Below, piece by piece: positions 45,228-54,738 of a stretch of 64,000 nt of DNA. Source of the DNA: Nocardia nova SH22a. GTDB taxonomy: Bacteria > Actinomycetota > Actinomycetes > Mycobacteriales > Mycobacteriaceae. The notes under the pieces were generated by a model. That model made no database searches, had not been told where the DNA came from, and saw only the letters and a list, made by a program, of their open reading frames with translations. Made by a program: the position numbers and the translations under genes. Positions within the stretch are counted from its first letter, which is position 1. Every line of letters starts with the position of its first letter. The stretch lies in contig NZ_CP006850.1 in the NCBI RefSeq assembly GCF_000523235.1, positions 2,356,001 through 2,420,000 of the forward strand. Reading direction: 5' to 3'.

Positions 45228-47150
45228 GTGTCCGATATCGAATTCGAGCGGCGCCGCAGTCGGGTGCGGCAACAGCTGAGTGAACTACCCGTCCTGACGC
45301 CGATGTGGCGGCGTTTCCTCGAGGTCCCGCTGCTGCGCGCGGGCTGGCATGTGCTGGTCGAGCGCGAGAACAGCAGATCCGACCGATTCGACGCCTACGC
45401 GGTCGGTCCCGGCGGGATCTTCGCGCTGGTGCTCACCGATGTGGTGCCCGCCGCGGCCGAGCTACGCCGGATCCGGTGGCGCGCGGAGGAGACCTTCGCG
45501 AACCTCACGGCGGGCCGCGCGAGGTATGTGCCGCACATGATCGAGGTGCTGTTGCTGATGCCGACGGCCTCGGAACACCCGCCCGAGGCCCGCTATCTGA
45601 CCGCCGATCCGGCCTCGATCGCGCGGCGCCTGTTCGCCGAGTCCGTGCTCACGACCGCGGCGGCCCGGCAGATCGCGACGACCGTCGCCGAGCGCAACAC
45701 CTGGTTCGCCCTGGTGTCCGCGCTGGAGGCGCCGGAAACCGATATCGGCGAAGGGGATTCCGATGCGGTGCGGGTGAACTGCCTGGTCCCGAAGCGGCCG
45801 TTGTGCGAGTGGATGATCCGCCTCGATCCCGACCAGCTCGATCTGGTCCACCGCAACTACTCGGGCCCCGCCCGGTTCGGCGGCCCCGCGGGCACCGGGA
45901 AGACGGTGACCGCATTGCATCGCATGGCGCGATTATCGAAACAGGGTGCGGGACGCCAGCTTTTCACCAGTGTGGCCCGCACCCTGCCCGCCTATCACGA
46001 AGGCGCGTTCCGCAGGCTGGCCCCGTATGCGGGCGACCGCGTCGAATTCAGCGGTCTGTACCGGTGGACCACGCGCCTGCTCGATCGCCGCGGGATCGGC
46101 TACCGGCTCGCCGGTGGGGACAACGCCTTTCACCATGCCTGGCGGATCGCCCGGCCGTATCTCGAACCGCTCGAACCGGATCCGGGTTACTGGTCCGACG
46201 AGCTGCACCGCGTCATCAAGGGACAGGGCATCGACGACGCGGGCCTGTATCTGAAGATCGACCGGGTGGGACGAAACCGCCTGCGGCTGGAGCGATCTCA
46301 CCGCGAACTCGTCTGGCACCACCTGTATCTGCCGTATCAGGCGGCGTTGCGGGATCTGGGCGTGGTAGACCTCGGCGATGTGCTCGAGCTGGCCATCGAC
46401 GAGCTACGCGCCGCACCGCTGGACGACCCCTACGATCTGGTGGTCGCCGACGAGGTGCAGGACTTCACGCCGGTGGAACTGAAACTGGTGCACCAGATCG
46501 CCGGTGGTACCTCCACCTCACCGCTGCTGCTCGTCGGCGACGGGCAACAGCAGGTGCGCCCGGGTGGCTGGCGCCTGTCCGACGCCGGAATCCCGATCGC
46601 CGGGCGCGGCGGGGTCCTGCGCACCAACTACCGCAATCGGCCCGCCGTGCACGAGTACGCCGCACGGGTCGACGCCGTCGATACCGTCGACGATCTCGGC
46701 GACGCTCCGGCGACGATGCTGTGCGACAGCGAGACGGCCCTGTCCGGCGGCCGGGCGGGATCGGCGACCTTCCCCCGCGCGCGTGCGGAGGCGACGCTGC
46801 TCGCGGCGCTCACCGACTCGGGACTCCTCGGCGCCTCCGACATCGCCGTGATCACCGACACCGACCGCCAGGCCGACCGGATCCTGGCGGCCTTGCGGCG
46901 CAGGCGGATTCCCGCGCTGTCGCTCGCGCAGTACGACGGCACCCAGCGCGAGGTGGTGAAGGTGGGAACCGTACTGCGCGCCAAGGGAATGGATTTCGCC
47001 GCGGTGTTCCACCTGACCGAGGCGCCCACCCGCCCGCCGGATCGATTGCGCGGCAGCGGGCGCGACCGGGCGGAATCGGCGGCCCGCCGGACGATGGTGG
47101 CGCTGACCCGCGCCCGCGACTACATCTGGATCGGGTTCGTGCGGGCCTGA
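45228..47150 (+). CDS. SF1 helicase with NERD-like N-terminal domain
   Basis: 640 residues from GTG 45228. The first ~150 residues resemble a nuclease-related (NERD) domain (GWHVLVERENSRSDRFDAYAV, GGIFALVLTD). The motor has Walker A GPAGTGKTVTALHRM, Walker B LVVADEVQDFTPVEL with a DE-Q box, GDGQQQVRPGG, the NYRN motif, and a late TMVALTRARDYIWI (motif VI with Arg). UvrD/Rep-like nuclease-helicase proteins of this build are often in defence islands. It is 80 bases ahead of the ABC exporter gene. Confidence 0.85.
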   Translation: MSDIEFERRRSRVRQQLSELPVLTPMWRRFLEVPLLRAGWHVLVERENSRSDRFDAYAVGPGGIFALVLTDVVPAAAELRRIRWRAEETFANLTAGRARYVPHMIEVLLLMPTASEHPPEARYLTADPASIARRLFAESVLTTAAARQIATTVAERNTWFALVSALEAPETDIGEGDSDAVRVNCLVPKRPLCEWMIRLDPDQLDLVHRNYSGPARFGGPAGTGKTVTALHRMARLSKQGAGRQLFTSVARTLPAYHEGAFRRLAPYAGDRVEFSGLYRWTTRLLDRRGIGYRLAGGDNAFHHAWRIARPYLEPLEPDPGYWSDELHRVIKGQGIDDAGLYLKIDRVGRNRLRLERSHRELVWHHLYLPYQAALRDLGVVDLGDVLELAIDELRAAPLDDPYDLVVADEVQDFTPVELKLVHQIAGGTSTSPLLLVGDGQQQVRPGGWRLSDAGIPIAGRGGVLRTNYRNRPAVHEYAARVDAVDTVDDLGDAPATMLCDSETALSGGRAGSATFPRARAEATLLAALTDSGLLGASDIAVITDTDRQADRILAALRRRRIPALSLAQYDGTQREVVKVGTVLRAKGMDFAAVFHLTEAPTRPPDRLRGSGRDRAESAARRTMVALTRARDYIWIGFVRA

Positions 47151-47230
47151 GCGCCGGTACTCCCTGCCCGCGATCGCGTCCTCCGGAAAATCGTTTCCGC
47201 GTCGGTCAGGCCGAGAAGTACCTTGGGGCT

Positions 47231-49153
47231 GTGGTCTCCGACGATGTGGTTTCCGACGATTCGGCCGAGGCGCTCGACAAGACCGCAGATCCGTGGGCGG
47301 CCTACGACGAGACCGTCGCCTCCGCCGGCTTCTGGACGATGGCGCGGCAGCTTCCGGCCACCTTCGGCCGCGTCCTGCGCGAATGCTGGCAGGTGAACCG
47401 GCGCGATACCGCGGCGCTGGTCTTGTGCACCCTGCTCGCCGAGATCGGCACGGCGGTCGGATTGTTCGCGACGACATCGATTCTCGATCAGCTGTTCGCG
47501 GCCGGGCCGACCCCCGATCGGGTGCGCGCGGCGGCGCCGGGGCTGCTGCTGGTGGCGTCGATGATGATCGTCCGGGGAGTGATGCGGGAGATCGCGGTCT
47601 GGACCCGATCCCGGCTCACCCCGCAGCTGCGCCGGAGTCTGCAGATCCAATTGCTGCGGCTGACAACGAATGTCGAGCTGGTGGCCTTCGACGACGACAG
47701 GTTCCAGAACACCCTGCACCGCATCCGGGAACGGGCGCCGATCGCGGTGGAGGCGCTGCTCGACGGCGTGCTGCGGTTGCTGGCCGCGATCATCGGCCTG
47801 CTCATGATCGCGGGCGTGCTCGGCGTGCTGCAGCCCGTGCTGGTGCCGTTGCTGCTGCTGGCCCTCCTGCCGACCTGGTGGGCCGCGGTGCGGACGGCTC
47901 GCATGAGCTACGAGGTGTACGCGGCGACCAGCGGGGCCGAGCGCCGGATGCAGACGCTCACCGGCCTTATGGCCGACCGGGTGCCCGCCGCCGAGGTCCG
48001 CGCCTACACGATGCGTTCGTTCCTGCTCGGTGAATTCGACCGGCTGTCCGCGCTCGTCCAGCGCCGGGCACTGCGGCTCGAGCGGCGGCACGCGGGTACC
48101 CGCGCGATCGGCAGTTCCCTTGCGGGACTGGGGATCGGGGTGGTCTACGGCACGCTCGGACTGCTGTTGTTCACCGGTCTCGTGCCGCTGGCGGTGGCGG
48201 GCACCGCGGTGGTCGCCATCCGGACCGCCATGGGCGCGCTGCGGGAGCTGGTGGAGAGTATGAACTGGAGCTACGAGAATGCCCTGTTCTACCGGGACCA
48301 CCTGGACTTCTGCGCTCACGCCGCGGGGCGGCAGGAACGCACCGGCGGAACGGCGGCACCGGCGGATGTGGACCGGATCGTCGCCAGCGATGTCACATTC
48401 ACCTATCCGAGCGCGGATCGTCCCGCCCTGAACGGCCTCAGCATCGCCATCGAACCGGGCGAGGTCGTCGCGATCGTCGGTGAGAACGGTTCGGGCAAAA
48501 CCACTCTCGCCAAGATCCTCGGCGGCCTCTACCAGCCCGACCACGGCCGCGTCACCTACGGTGGGGTGCCGGTGCAGGACATCGACCTGGTGTCGTTGCG
48601 TGACCGGATCGCCGTGGTGGCACAGAATTTCACGCACTGGCCGTTCTCGGCGCGGCAGAACGTCACCATCGGCCGCCACGACCATCCGGACGCGGATTCC
48701 GGATTCGCCGCGGCGACAGGCGCATCCGGGTCCGACGAGGTCTTCGCCCGCCTGCCCAAGGGCGCCGACACCCTGCTCGACCCGACCTACGAGGGCGGGG
48801 TCGAGCTGTCCGGCGGGCAGTGGCAGCGAATCGCCGTGGCGCGCGGCCTCTATCGCGACGCGCCGCTGCTGATCTGCGACGAGCCGACCGCCGCCCTCGA
48901 CGCGCGCACCGAACACGCGATCTTCGAGACGATCCGCAGACATGCCGCGCAGCGCACCGTCGTCCTGATCACCCATCGCCTGGCCACCGTCCGCTACGCC
49001 GACCGGATCTTCGTCCTCGAGGAGGGCCGGGTCGCCGAGTGCGGAAGCCACGACGAACTGATGGCCCGCGACGGCATCTATCGCGAGTTCTACACATTGC
49101 AGGCCCAGGCGTATCAGGATGCGCCGGAGCAGGTCGGCGCGGCGGAACGCTGA
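47231..49153 (+). CDS. ABC exporter half-transporter (fused TMD-NBD)
   Basis: 640 residues from GTG 47231. N-terminal six-helix type I exporter TMD (hydrophobic runs at LVLCTLLAEIGTAVGLFATTS, LLAAIIGLLMIAGVLGVL and PLLLLALLPTWWAA) joined to a nucleotide-binding domain: Walker A GENGSGKTT, Q-loop VVAQNFTHWP, signature LSGGQWQRIAVARG, Walker B LLICDEPTAALD, H-loop VVLITHRLAT. It would work as a homodimer, exporting a lipid, peptide or drug. The substrate is unknown; it may act with the helicase gene upstream only by proximity. Confidence 0.9.
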   Translation: MVSDDVVSDDSAEALDKTADPWAAYDETVASAGFWTMARQLPATFGRVLRECWQVNRRDTAALVLCTLLAEIGTAVGLFATTSILDQLFAAGPTPDRVRAAAPGLLLVASMMIVRGVMREIAVWTRSRLTPQLRRSLQIQLLRLTTNVELVAFDDDRFQNTLHRIRERAPIAVEALLDGVLRLLAAIIGLLMIAGVLGVLQPVLVPLLLLALLPTWWAAVRTARMSYEVYAATSGAERRMQTLTGLMADRVPAAEVRAYTMRSFLLGEFDRLSALVQRRALRLERRHAGTRAIGSSLAGLGIGVVYGTLGLLLFTGLVPLAVAGTAVVAIRTAMGALRELVESMNWSYENALFYRDHLDFCAHAAGRQERTGGTAAPADVDRIVASDVTFTYPSADRPALNGLSIAIEPGEVVAIVGENGSGKTTLAKILGGLYQPDHGRVTYGGVPVQDIDLVSLRDRIAVVAQNFTHWPFSARQNVTIGRHDHPDADSGFAAATGASGSDEVFARLPKGADTLLDPTYEGGVELSGGQWQRIAVARGLYRDAPLLICDEPTAALDARTEHAIFETIRRHAAQRTVVLITHRLATVRYADRIFVLEEGRVAECGSHDELMARDGIYREFYTLQAQAYQDAPEQVGAAER

Positions 49154-49276
49154 ACACCTTGTGCCGCAACGACATCGGGTCGCGGTAATCGTGGTGTGCG
49201 GAACTGCGATCGGCCGCGCCGTCACGGCCGGGTAGGCTGGAGCGGGCAATTCGCACAGTGCGGAGGGGTGGGGTTC

Positions 49277-49579
49277 ATGCGGGACGGACGAGACGGCGCG
49301 CGTGGTTTCGGCGGCGGGCTCACGGCCGACGATATTCGCGATGTCGCCTTCGGTAAGCCGCCCCTCGGGCGCAGCGGATACGCACAGGATGCCGTCGATG
49401 CTTTCCTCGATCGGATCGAGGGGGAGTTCCGCAGCGGCCGGTTCACGCTGACCGCCGCGGACATTCGCGAAATCGCCTTCGCCAGGCCACGTTTCGGCCG
49501 TCGCGGCTACAACGAGGAAGAGGTCGACGCCTTCCTGGACCTGATCGAAACCGAGATACGGCGCCGCGGCGGCCGGTGA
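49277..49579 (+). CDS. Small protein with two DivIVA-domain repeats
   Basis: 100 residues, ATG 49277. The sequence is two copies of one ~37-residue unit: [21 protein letters not shown], then after a spacer [21 protein letters not shown], each ending with VDAFLD. This is the conserved DivIVA (Wag31) N-terminal motif, which binds the membrane and starts a coiled coil. There is no long coiled coil here, so it may be a modulator of polar growth rather than a scaffold. Confidence 0.82.
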   Translation: MRDGRDGARGFGGGLTADDIRDVAFGKPPLGRSGYAQDAVDAFLDRIEGEFRSGRFTLTAADIREIAFARPRFGRRGYNEEEVDAFLDLIETEIRRRGGR

Positions 49580-49593
49580 TCGGAGCAAATGTC

Positions 49594-50202
49594 CTAGTGG
49601 TGCGTCCAGTCGGGCTGGCGCAGATCCGCGACCCTGGTGTCGCGGCCGAGTAGCACCACATCGCGGAACTGCAGCAGCATCGCGCCGGTCGGCGCGTGAA
49701 TGGTCATCTCCGGGCCCAGGCGCATCTGCAGCAGGCGGTGCCCGTCCGGCTGGTCGGCCCAGTGCGGTACGTCGTCGGCGGCGAGCCGGTCGAGGGGTAC
49801 GAAATGTACCCGGTGCACCTCGTGATTGGGGGTCGGTGCGCCGGGGTCGTCGAGTGCCACCACGATCGGTGTGATCGCGAAACCCGACGCCGCCGGGAAA
49901 TCGTCGAGCCGGCCGAGAACATCGCCCTCGGAGATGTCGAAGCCGATCTCCTCCCGCACTTCCCGCAGACCCGCCGCCACGGCGGTCTCGTCACCGTCGA
50001 CGCGCCCGCCGGGCAGCGCCCACTGCCCGGCGTTGCGGCCGCGGTAGGCGCGTTTGATCACGATCACGCACAGCCGCCCGTCGTGCTCGAGCACGCACAG
50101 CACCACCGTCGCCCGCCGCATCCCGGGGCTATCGGCCACCACTCGAACATCGAACTCGCGCAATCGCATTGCCGCGCGCTCCCGGAAATCCCGCACACTC
50201 AT
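49594..50202 (-). CDS. NUDIX hydrolase (CoA diphosphatase-like)
   Basis: 202 residues from ATG 50202. The NUDIX box is GGRVDGDETAVAAGLREVREEIGF, the full GX5EX7REUXEEXGU signature. The surrounding ALPGGRVDGDE and preceding LCVIVIKRAYRGRNAGQWA fit the CoA/NAD diphosphatase-like subgroup, and FAITPIVVALDD with HEVHRVHFVPLDRL follows. It likely cleaves a nucleoside diphosphate derivative. It diverges from the nSTAND gene. Confidence 0.92.
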   Translation of the reverse strand: MSVRDFRERAAMRLREFDVRVVADSPGMRRATVVLCVLEHDGRLCVIVIKRAYRGRNAGQWALPGGRVDGDETAVAAGLREVREEIGFDISEGDVLGRLDDFPAASGFAITPIVVALDDPGAPTPNHEVHRVHFVPLDRLAADDVPHWADQPDGHRLLQMRLGPEMTIHAPTGAMLLQFRDVVLLGRDTRVADLRQPDWTHH

Positions 50203-50382
50203 CCATCGAGCATGACACCAACCGCCCGGACATGATCGCCCCGGACCACCGGCCGGGCCCCGTGGTCCCGGCGCGCCGATCGGGGCATGCAATCGCCCAC
50301 ACCCGCCTCCACCTGCGGGTATCCGTCCGTAGCATCGATCGTGGAACGCGGACCGAGCGGTACGGACGAGGAAGGCGACGCG

Positions 50383-53300
50383 GTGGCGAGTGCCCGGAGC
50401 GAGCTGGCACAGCGGCTCGACGCGCTCTACACCGCCGCCGGGTCGCCACCGCTGAAGGCCGTCAGTGCCCGGGCGACGCGGGAGGTGCGGGCTCGCAATC
50501 CGCGGGGCCGGGAGGTGAGCGCGCAACGGATCTCCGACTGGCGCCTCGGACGCAGTGTGCCCGCGAAATTCGACGGATTGTCGGCGGTGCTCGGGGTACT
50601 CGTGGCCGCCGCCCGGCAGCGTGAGCCCGAACCCGCCCTGCCGGGACTGTATTCGATGACCGGTTGGCACAAGCTGTGGTCGCGCGCGCAGACCGAACGC
50701 GCCGCCGACCGGCCCGCCGCGCCGATGGTGTGCCCGTATCCGGGCCTGGCCGCGCTGACCATCGGCGACGCGGAATTCTTCGCCGGTCGCGACAGCCAGA
50801 TCGACACCATGCGCGAGCGCTTCGACCGCAACCGCGGCAGCGGGGAACCGCTCATCCTGGTCGGCGATTCCGGGGTCGGGAAATCCTCCCTGCTGCAGGC
50901 CGGATTCGCGGCCCGGGTCCAGGACGAATTCGACGTGCTGCTGGTGACTCCCGGCGCGGTCGGCGCCGCGGACCTCGAAACCTGGGCGGCCGAGCGGGCC
51001 TCGGAGGCGAAACCGTACATCCTCGCCGTCGATCAGCTCGAGGAATTGTTCCTGCCGCCCTTCGACGACGGCTCCGCCGACCACTACCTCGGCATTCTCA
51101 CCACACTGGCGGTGCGCGGCCCGGCCGAACCGGGACGGTGCGCGGGCGTGGTGGCGGCCCTGCGCGCCGACTTCTACACCCACGCCGCCCGGCATCCGGC
51201 GCTGGCGGCCCTGCTCGAGCACAATCAGATGCTGCTCGGCCCGCCGACCGCCGAGGAACTGACCGCCGCGGTGGTCGAACCCGCCCGCAGACAGAACCTG
51301 CGCATCGGCGACGGCCTCGTGGAGTTGATCCTCGCCGATCTGGGGGTGCGCGGCGCCGGCGCCGACCCCGCCATCCGGGCGGGCACCTTCCCGCTGCTCG
51401 CGCACGCGCTGCGCAGCACCTGGCAGTTCCGCGACGGCGATGTCATGAGCGTGCGGGCCTACGAACAGGCGGGCGGGGTGCGCGGCGCCATCGCCGCCAG
51501 CGCCGAACAGTTGTGGCAGACCTTCGGCCCGCGTGATCGCGCGACCGCGCGCACCCTGCTGCTGCACCTGGTCACCCCGGTCGCCGACGGCACCGCGGTG
51601 GGGCGCCACGCCGACCGCGAGACCCTGATTCGTGGCTGCCCCGACCGTGATTCGGCGAATGCCGTGCTCAACGCGATGGCCGAGGCGCGCATCATCACCC
51701 AGGACGCCTACGGCACCTCCCTCGCCCACGATGCGGTGCTCAGCGCCTGGCCGCGGCTGGCCGAATGGATCGACGAGGACCGCGAGGACGCGATCGTGCG
51801 TCACCGGCTGCGCACCGACGCCGACGAATGGGAGGCCGCCGGACGCGACCGCGCCCTGCTGTACCGGGGCAGCCGGTTGGCGGTGGCGAGGGATCTGCGG
51901 TCCCGGATGCCCAACGCGCTCTCGGAGCGGGGCGTGGAATTCCTGGACGCGGCCGAACTGGTCCGGCGGCGGCAGCGCCTGGCATTGCGCGGGCTGGCGT
52001 TGTTCCTGGTCGTCGGGGCGGTGGTGACCTCGGCGCTGGCGATCGTGTCGATGCGCCAGACCCATCGCGCCGAAGCCGAACGCTCCGACGCCCAGTTCGC
52101 CGCGCTCATCGCCGCCGCCCAGCACGATCAATCCGCCGATCCGACCGAATCGGCACAGCTCGCGCTGGTGGCCGAGGCGCAGCGTCCGGGTGATCCGCAG
52201 GCCCGCGGTCTGCTGCTGGCCTCCCAGTCCGCACCGCTGGCCGCGACCGTGCCCGCCGGTCAGGGCGCGATCTACGGTGTGGCGCAATCGCATTCGGGGG
52301 TGGTCGCCTCCGGCGGCTACGACAATGCCGTCCGGTTGTGGCGGCGGGATCCGGCGCAGGGCCTGATCGCGTTCGGTCCGGCCCTGCCCACCTCCTCGTG
52401 GGTCTCGTCGGTGGCCTTCGCACCGGACGGGCGGACGCTGTTCGCCGCGACCGGTTCGGGCGTGGTGCATCGGTGGGACGTCTCCGATCCCGCCCGTCCG
52501 GTGCGCGCCGCCGACATCGACCTGGGGCACCGGGGCGCGGTGTACTCGGTGGCGGTGCGTGCCGACGGCCGCTGGATCGCCACCGCGGGCGACGACAGCA
52601 CGGTGCGCCTGCACGATCTGGTGTCCGGCACGACCACGACCCTGACCGGACATACCGGCCCGGTCCGGACGGTGGCGTTCAGTCCGGACGGCAATACCCT
52701 CGCCAGCGGTAGCGACGACCGGACGGCGCGGGTCTGGGACGTCACCGATCCGGCCACCGCGCATCCGCTCGGCGCACCGCTCACCGGTCAGGCGCTGGCC
52801 ATCCATTCCGTCGCCTTCGACCCGGACGGCACGACGCTGGCCACCGGCAGCGACGATCAGACCTTCCGGTTGTGGTCGACGCGCGACCGCAACGCGGTCA
52901 CCGCCCTCGGCCCGCCCGTGGACGCCGGGGCGGCGGCGGTCTGGTCACTGGCCTTCGCCCCCGACGGCTGGACACTCGTCACGGCGGGACGCGACGGCAC
53001 GGCCGCGCTGTGGGGCCTCACCGATCCCCGGCGTCCGGTGCCGGTCAGCATGCCGATGAACGGCAGCCGCGGTGCGCTGGCCGCCGCGGTGTTCCTCGAC
53101 GGCGAACAGGTCCTGACCGGCGGGCAGGCGGGCAGCCTGCAGGTGTGGACGCTGTCACCGGCGGTGGCTGCCGGGCACACCGGCCTGGTGCAGGCGCCGA
53201 GCATCGACGCCGCGGGCACCCTCATGGCCACCGGATCCTGGGACGGCCAAGTCCTGTTGTGGGACACCACCGGCGCCACCCCGCGCCGGATCGCCGCCGT

Positions 53301-54189
53301 GCTGCCGCTCGCCGACGACATGCGCGTGGAGAACGTCGCCCTCGCTCCCGACGGCCGAACCTTGGCGGTGACCCGCTCCGACACCGGCGACGTCCTGCTG
53401 TTCGACACCAGCACCCCGGCCGCGCCCCGGCCTCTGACCACGCTGTCGGTGCCCGACGCCCGCTACGCCCACGAGATCGCCTTCTCCCCGGATTCGCGGC
53501 TGCTGGCCACCGCCTCCGGCGACACCAGCGTCCAACTGTGGGATCTCGCCGACCGGGAGCATCCCGCGGCCCGCCCGGATCCGCTGACCGGGCCGGGTGG
53601 CTGGGTCAACGCGGTGGCCTTCGCACCGGACGGGTCGCGGCTGTACGCGGTGTCGGGGGAGGGGCGGTTGCACGGCTGGGATCTGCGCGCGAATCAGCGG
53701 ATCTCCACCGTGCTGGCCGTTCATCGCGGTGCGTTGAACGCGCTGTCGATCAGCCGCGACGGCAGCCTGATCGCCACCGGCGGCGACGATCAGATCGTCC
53801 GCGTGCTGCGGCTGCGCGGTGATCGCGCCGAGGAGGTGTCCGCGGTGAGCGGTCACACCAGCACGATCCGGTCGGTGAGCTTCGATCCGGCCGCGGATCT
53901 GCTGGCCACCGGCGCCGACGACCAGACCGTGCGGCTGTGGTCGATGTCCGATCCGGCCGCACCGCGAGCCGTCGGCCCCTCGATCGTGCCGCGCGGCACC
54001 GTCCGCTGGCGGGTGCAGTTCGGCCCCACCGGCATGCTGGCCGCGGGCGGCGAGAACGCCGTTCTGAGCTGGATGACGACCGACACCCGCGCCGCCGCCG
54101 CGCGGGCGTGCACCGCGACCAACGGCACCGAACTCGACGACGAGTGGCAACGCTGGAACGCCCGCCTCGCCGACGCCTGCGCCCGCTGA
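50383..54189 (+). CDS. nSTAND ATPase with 14 WD40 repeats
   Basis: 1268 residues from GTG 50383 (GAGGAAGG upstream; GTG 50341 possible). Residues 1-80 form an XRE-like helix bundle (RISDWRLGRSVPAKFDG). Residues ~125-500 are an nSTAND ATPase with GDSGVGKSS (161-169; Lys167) and ILAVDQLEELF (Asp217). One transmembrane helix lies near 535-556 (LALFLVVGAVVTSALAIV). A helical linker follows (ADPTESAQLALVAEAQRPGD). From ~620 to 1240 there are 14 WD units (SVAFAPDG..., TVAFSPDG..., RLWSM etc.), enough for two seven-bladed propellers. Such proteins signal in development or defence; the trigger is unknown. Confidence 0.9.
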   Translation: MASARSELAQRLDALYTAAGSPPLKAVSARATREVRARNPRGREVSAQRISDWRLGRSVPAKFDGLSAVLGVLVAAARQREPEPALPGLYSMTGWHKLWSRAQTERAADRPAAPMVCPYPGLAALTIGDAEFFAGRDSQIDTMRERFDRNRGSGEPLILVGDSGVGKSSLLQAGFAARVQDEFDVLLVTPGAVGAADLETWAAERASEAKPYILAVDQLEELFLPPFDDGSADHYLGILTTLAVRGPAEPGRCAGVVAALRADFYTHAARHPALAALLEHNQMLLGPPTAEELTAAVVEPARRQNLRIGDGLVELILADLGVRGAGADPAIRAGTFPLLAHALRSTWQFRDGDVMSVRAYEQAGGVRGAIAASAEQLWQTFGPRDRATARTLLLHLVTPVADGTAVGRHADRETLIRGCPDRDSANAVLNAMAEARIITQDAYGTSLAHDAVLSAWPRLAEWIDEDREDAIVRHRLRTDADEWEAAGRDRALLYRGSRLAVARDLRSRMPNALSERGVEFLDAAELVRRRQRLALRGLALFLVVGAVVTSALAIVSMRQTHRAEAERSDAQFAALIAAAQHDQSADPTESAQLALVAEAQRPGDPQARGLLLASQSAPLAATVPAGQGAIYGVAQSHSGVVASGGYDNAVRLWRRDPAQGLIAFGPALPTSSWVSSVAFAPDGRTLFAATGSGVVHRWDVSDPARPVRAADIDLGHRGAVYSVAVRADGRWIATAGDDSTVRLHDLVSGTTTTLTGHTGPVRTVAFSPDGNTLASGSDDRTARVWDVTDPATAHPLGAPLTGQALAIHSVAFDPDGTTLATGSDDQTFRLWSTRDRNAVTALGPPVDAGAAAVWSLAFAPDGWTLVTAGRDGTAALWGLTDPRRPVPVSMPMNGSRGALAAAVFLDGEQVLTGGQAGSLQVWTLSPAVAAGHTGLVQAPSIDAAGTLMATGSWDGQVLLWDTTGATPRRIAAVLPLADDMRVENVALAPDGRTLAVTRSDTGDVLLFDTSTPAAPRPLTTLSVPDARYAHEIAFSPDSRLLATASGDTSVQLWDLADREHPAARPDPLTGPGGWVNAVAFAPDGSRLYAVSGEGRLHGWDLRANQRISTVLAVHRGALNALSISRDGSLIATGGDDQIVRVLRLRGDRAEEVSAVSGHTSTIRSVSFDPAADLLATGADDQTVRLWSMSDPAAPRAVGPSIVPRGTVRWRVQFGPTGMLAAGGENAVLSWMTTDTRAAAARACTATNGTELDDEWQRWNARLADACAR

Positions 54190-54203
54190 GATCCGCACAT
54201 GCG

Positions 54204-54246
54204 GAAAGCCCGCACGGTCCGATGAGGGACAACCGTGCGGGCTTTC
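54204..54246. terminator. Bidirectional hairpin terminator
   Basis: GAAAGCCCGCACGGT and ACCGTGCGGGCTTTC form a perfect 15-base stem (54204-54218 with 54232-54246) around a 13-base loop. It lies 15 bases after the nSTAND stop and 28 bases after the stop of the opposing peptide gene, so it can end both transcripts. Confidence 0.8.
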
Positions 54247-54273
54247 GCGTGAGTGCGGGAAACCTGGGAGAAC

Positions 54274-54354
54274 TCAGCCGCCGATGCTGAGGTGGAACAG
54301 ATCGCCACCGAAGAGGGACAGGTTGTTGAACAGCTGAGTGAGTCCGGAAAGCAT
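54274..54354 (-). CDS. Candidate 26-residue amphipathic peptide gene
   Basis: MLSGLTQLFNNLSLFGGDLF followed by HLSIGG. Leu/Phe/Ile residues fall at 2, 5, 8, 9, 12, 15, 19, 22 and 24, the spacing of an amphipathic helix with an uncharged polar face. ATG 54354 follows GAAGGA at a good distance and a perfect terminator lies downstream (54204-54246). The gene is too short to score by codon bias. Haemolysin- or modulin-like membrane activity is one possibility; a regulatory peptide is another. Confidence 0.5.
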   Translation of the reverse strand: MLSGLTQLFNNLSLFGGDLFHLSIGG

Positions 54355-54738
54355 GTCGGGTCCTTCTCGTTCGAACTTTCGTGTGGAGTGCGCCGTATTC
54401 GCCGACGCCCCATCAGACTTGCACCCACCGCCCGGTTTCAGCTGGACCGGATTTGCGTTCACGCAGGTGAAAACCGAAAAAGGGCCTCTCCGGTCCGGAC
54501 GATTCCGGACACCGGACAGGATTTCCGAACATTAGCCGAGCATCGCGAAATGTGACCGCGGACAAGTCGATTGACGAGTGTGATCCAGTCTACGTGACCC
54601 ACGACACCGCCTTCGCGAGCCCGCTCGGCTGTGTGATCGCAACCACCGGAACGAAATCCTGTACCCGCGGCCCGGTCGGGCAAAACATCTCGGGAGCGAG
54701 TCGGCCTTTCTCAGTTTCATCCGTTACCTTCGGCATCC
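54355..54738. other. Intergenic region between the peptide and phospholipase-like genes
   Basis: 384 bases between two genes that diverge. GC content is lower than in flanking genes. No longer open frame has a ribosome site. It should contain both promoters. Confidence 0.45.

Noticed and set aside
45305..47228. A second plus-strand frame over the helicase gene, joined to the ABC exporter
   Set aside because: The same frame stays open by codon bias; the true exporter starts at GTG 47231, and the upstream part has no domain.
49594..52806. Long minus-strand open frame covering the NUDIX gene and the nSTAND gene
   Set aside because: Only its last 202 codons (from 50202) encode a NUDIX protein; the rest is a shadow of the nSTAND gene.
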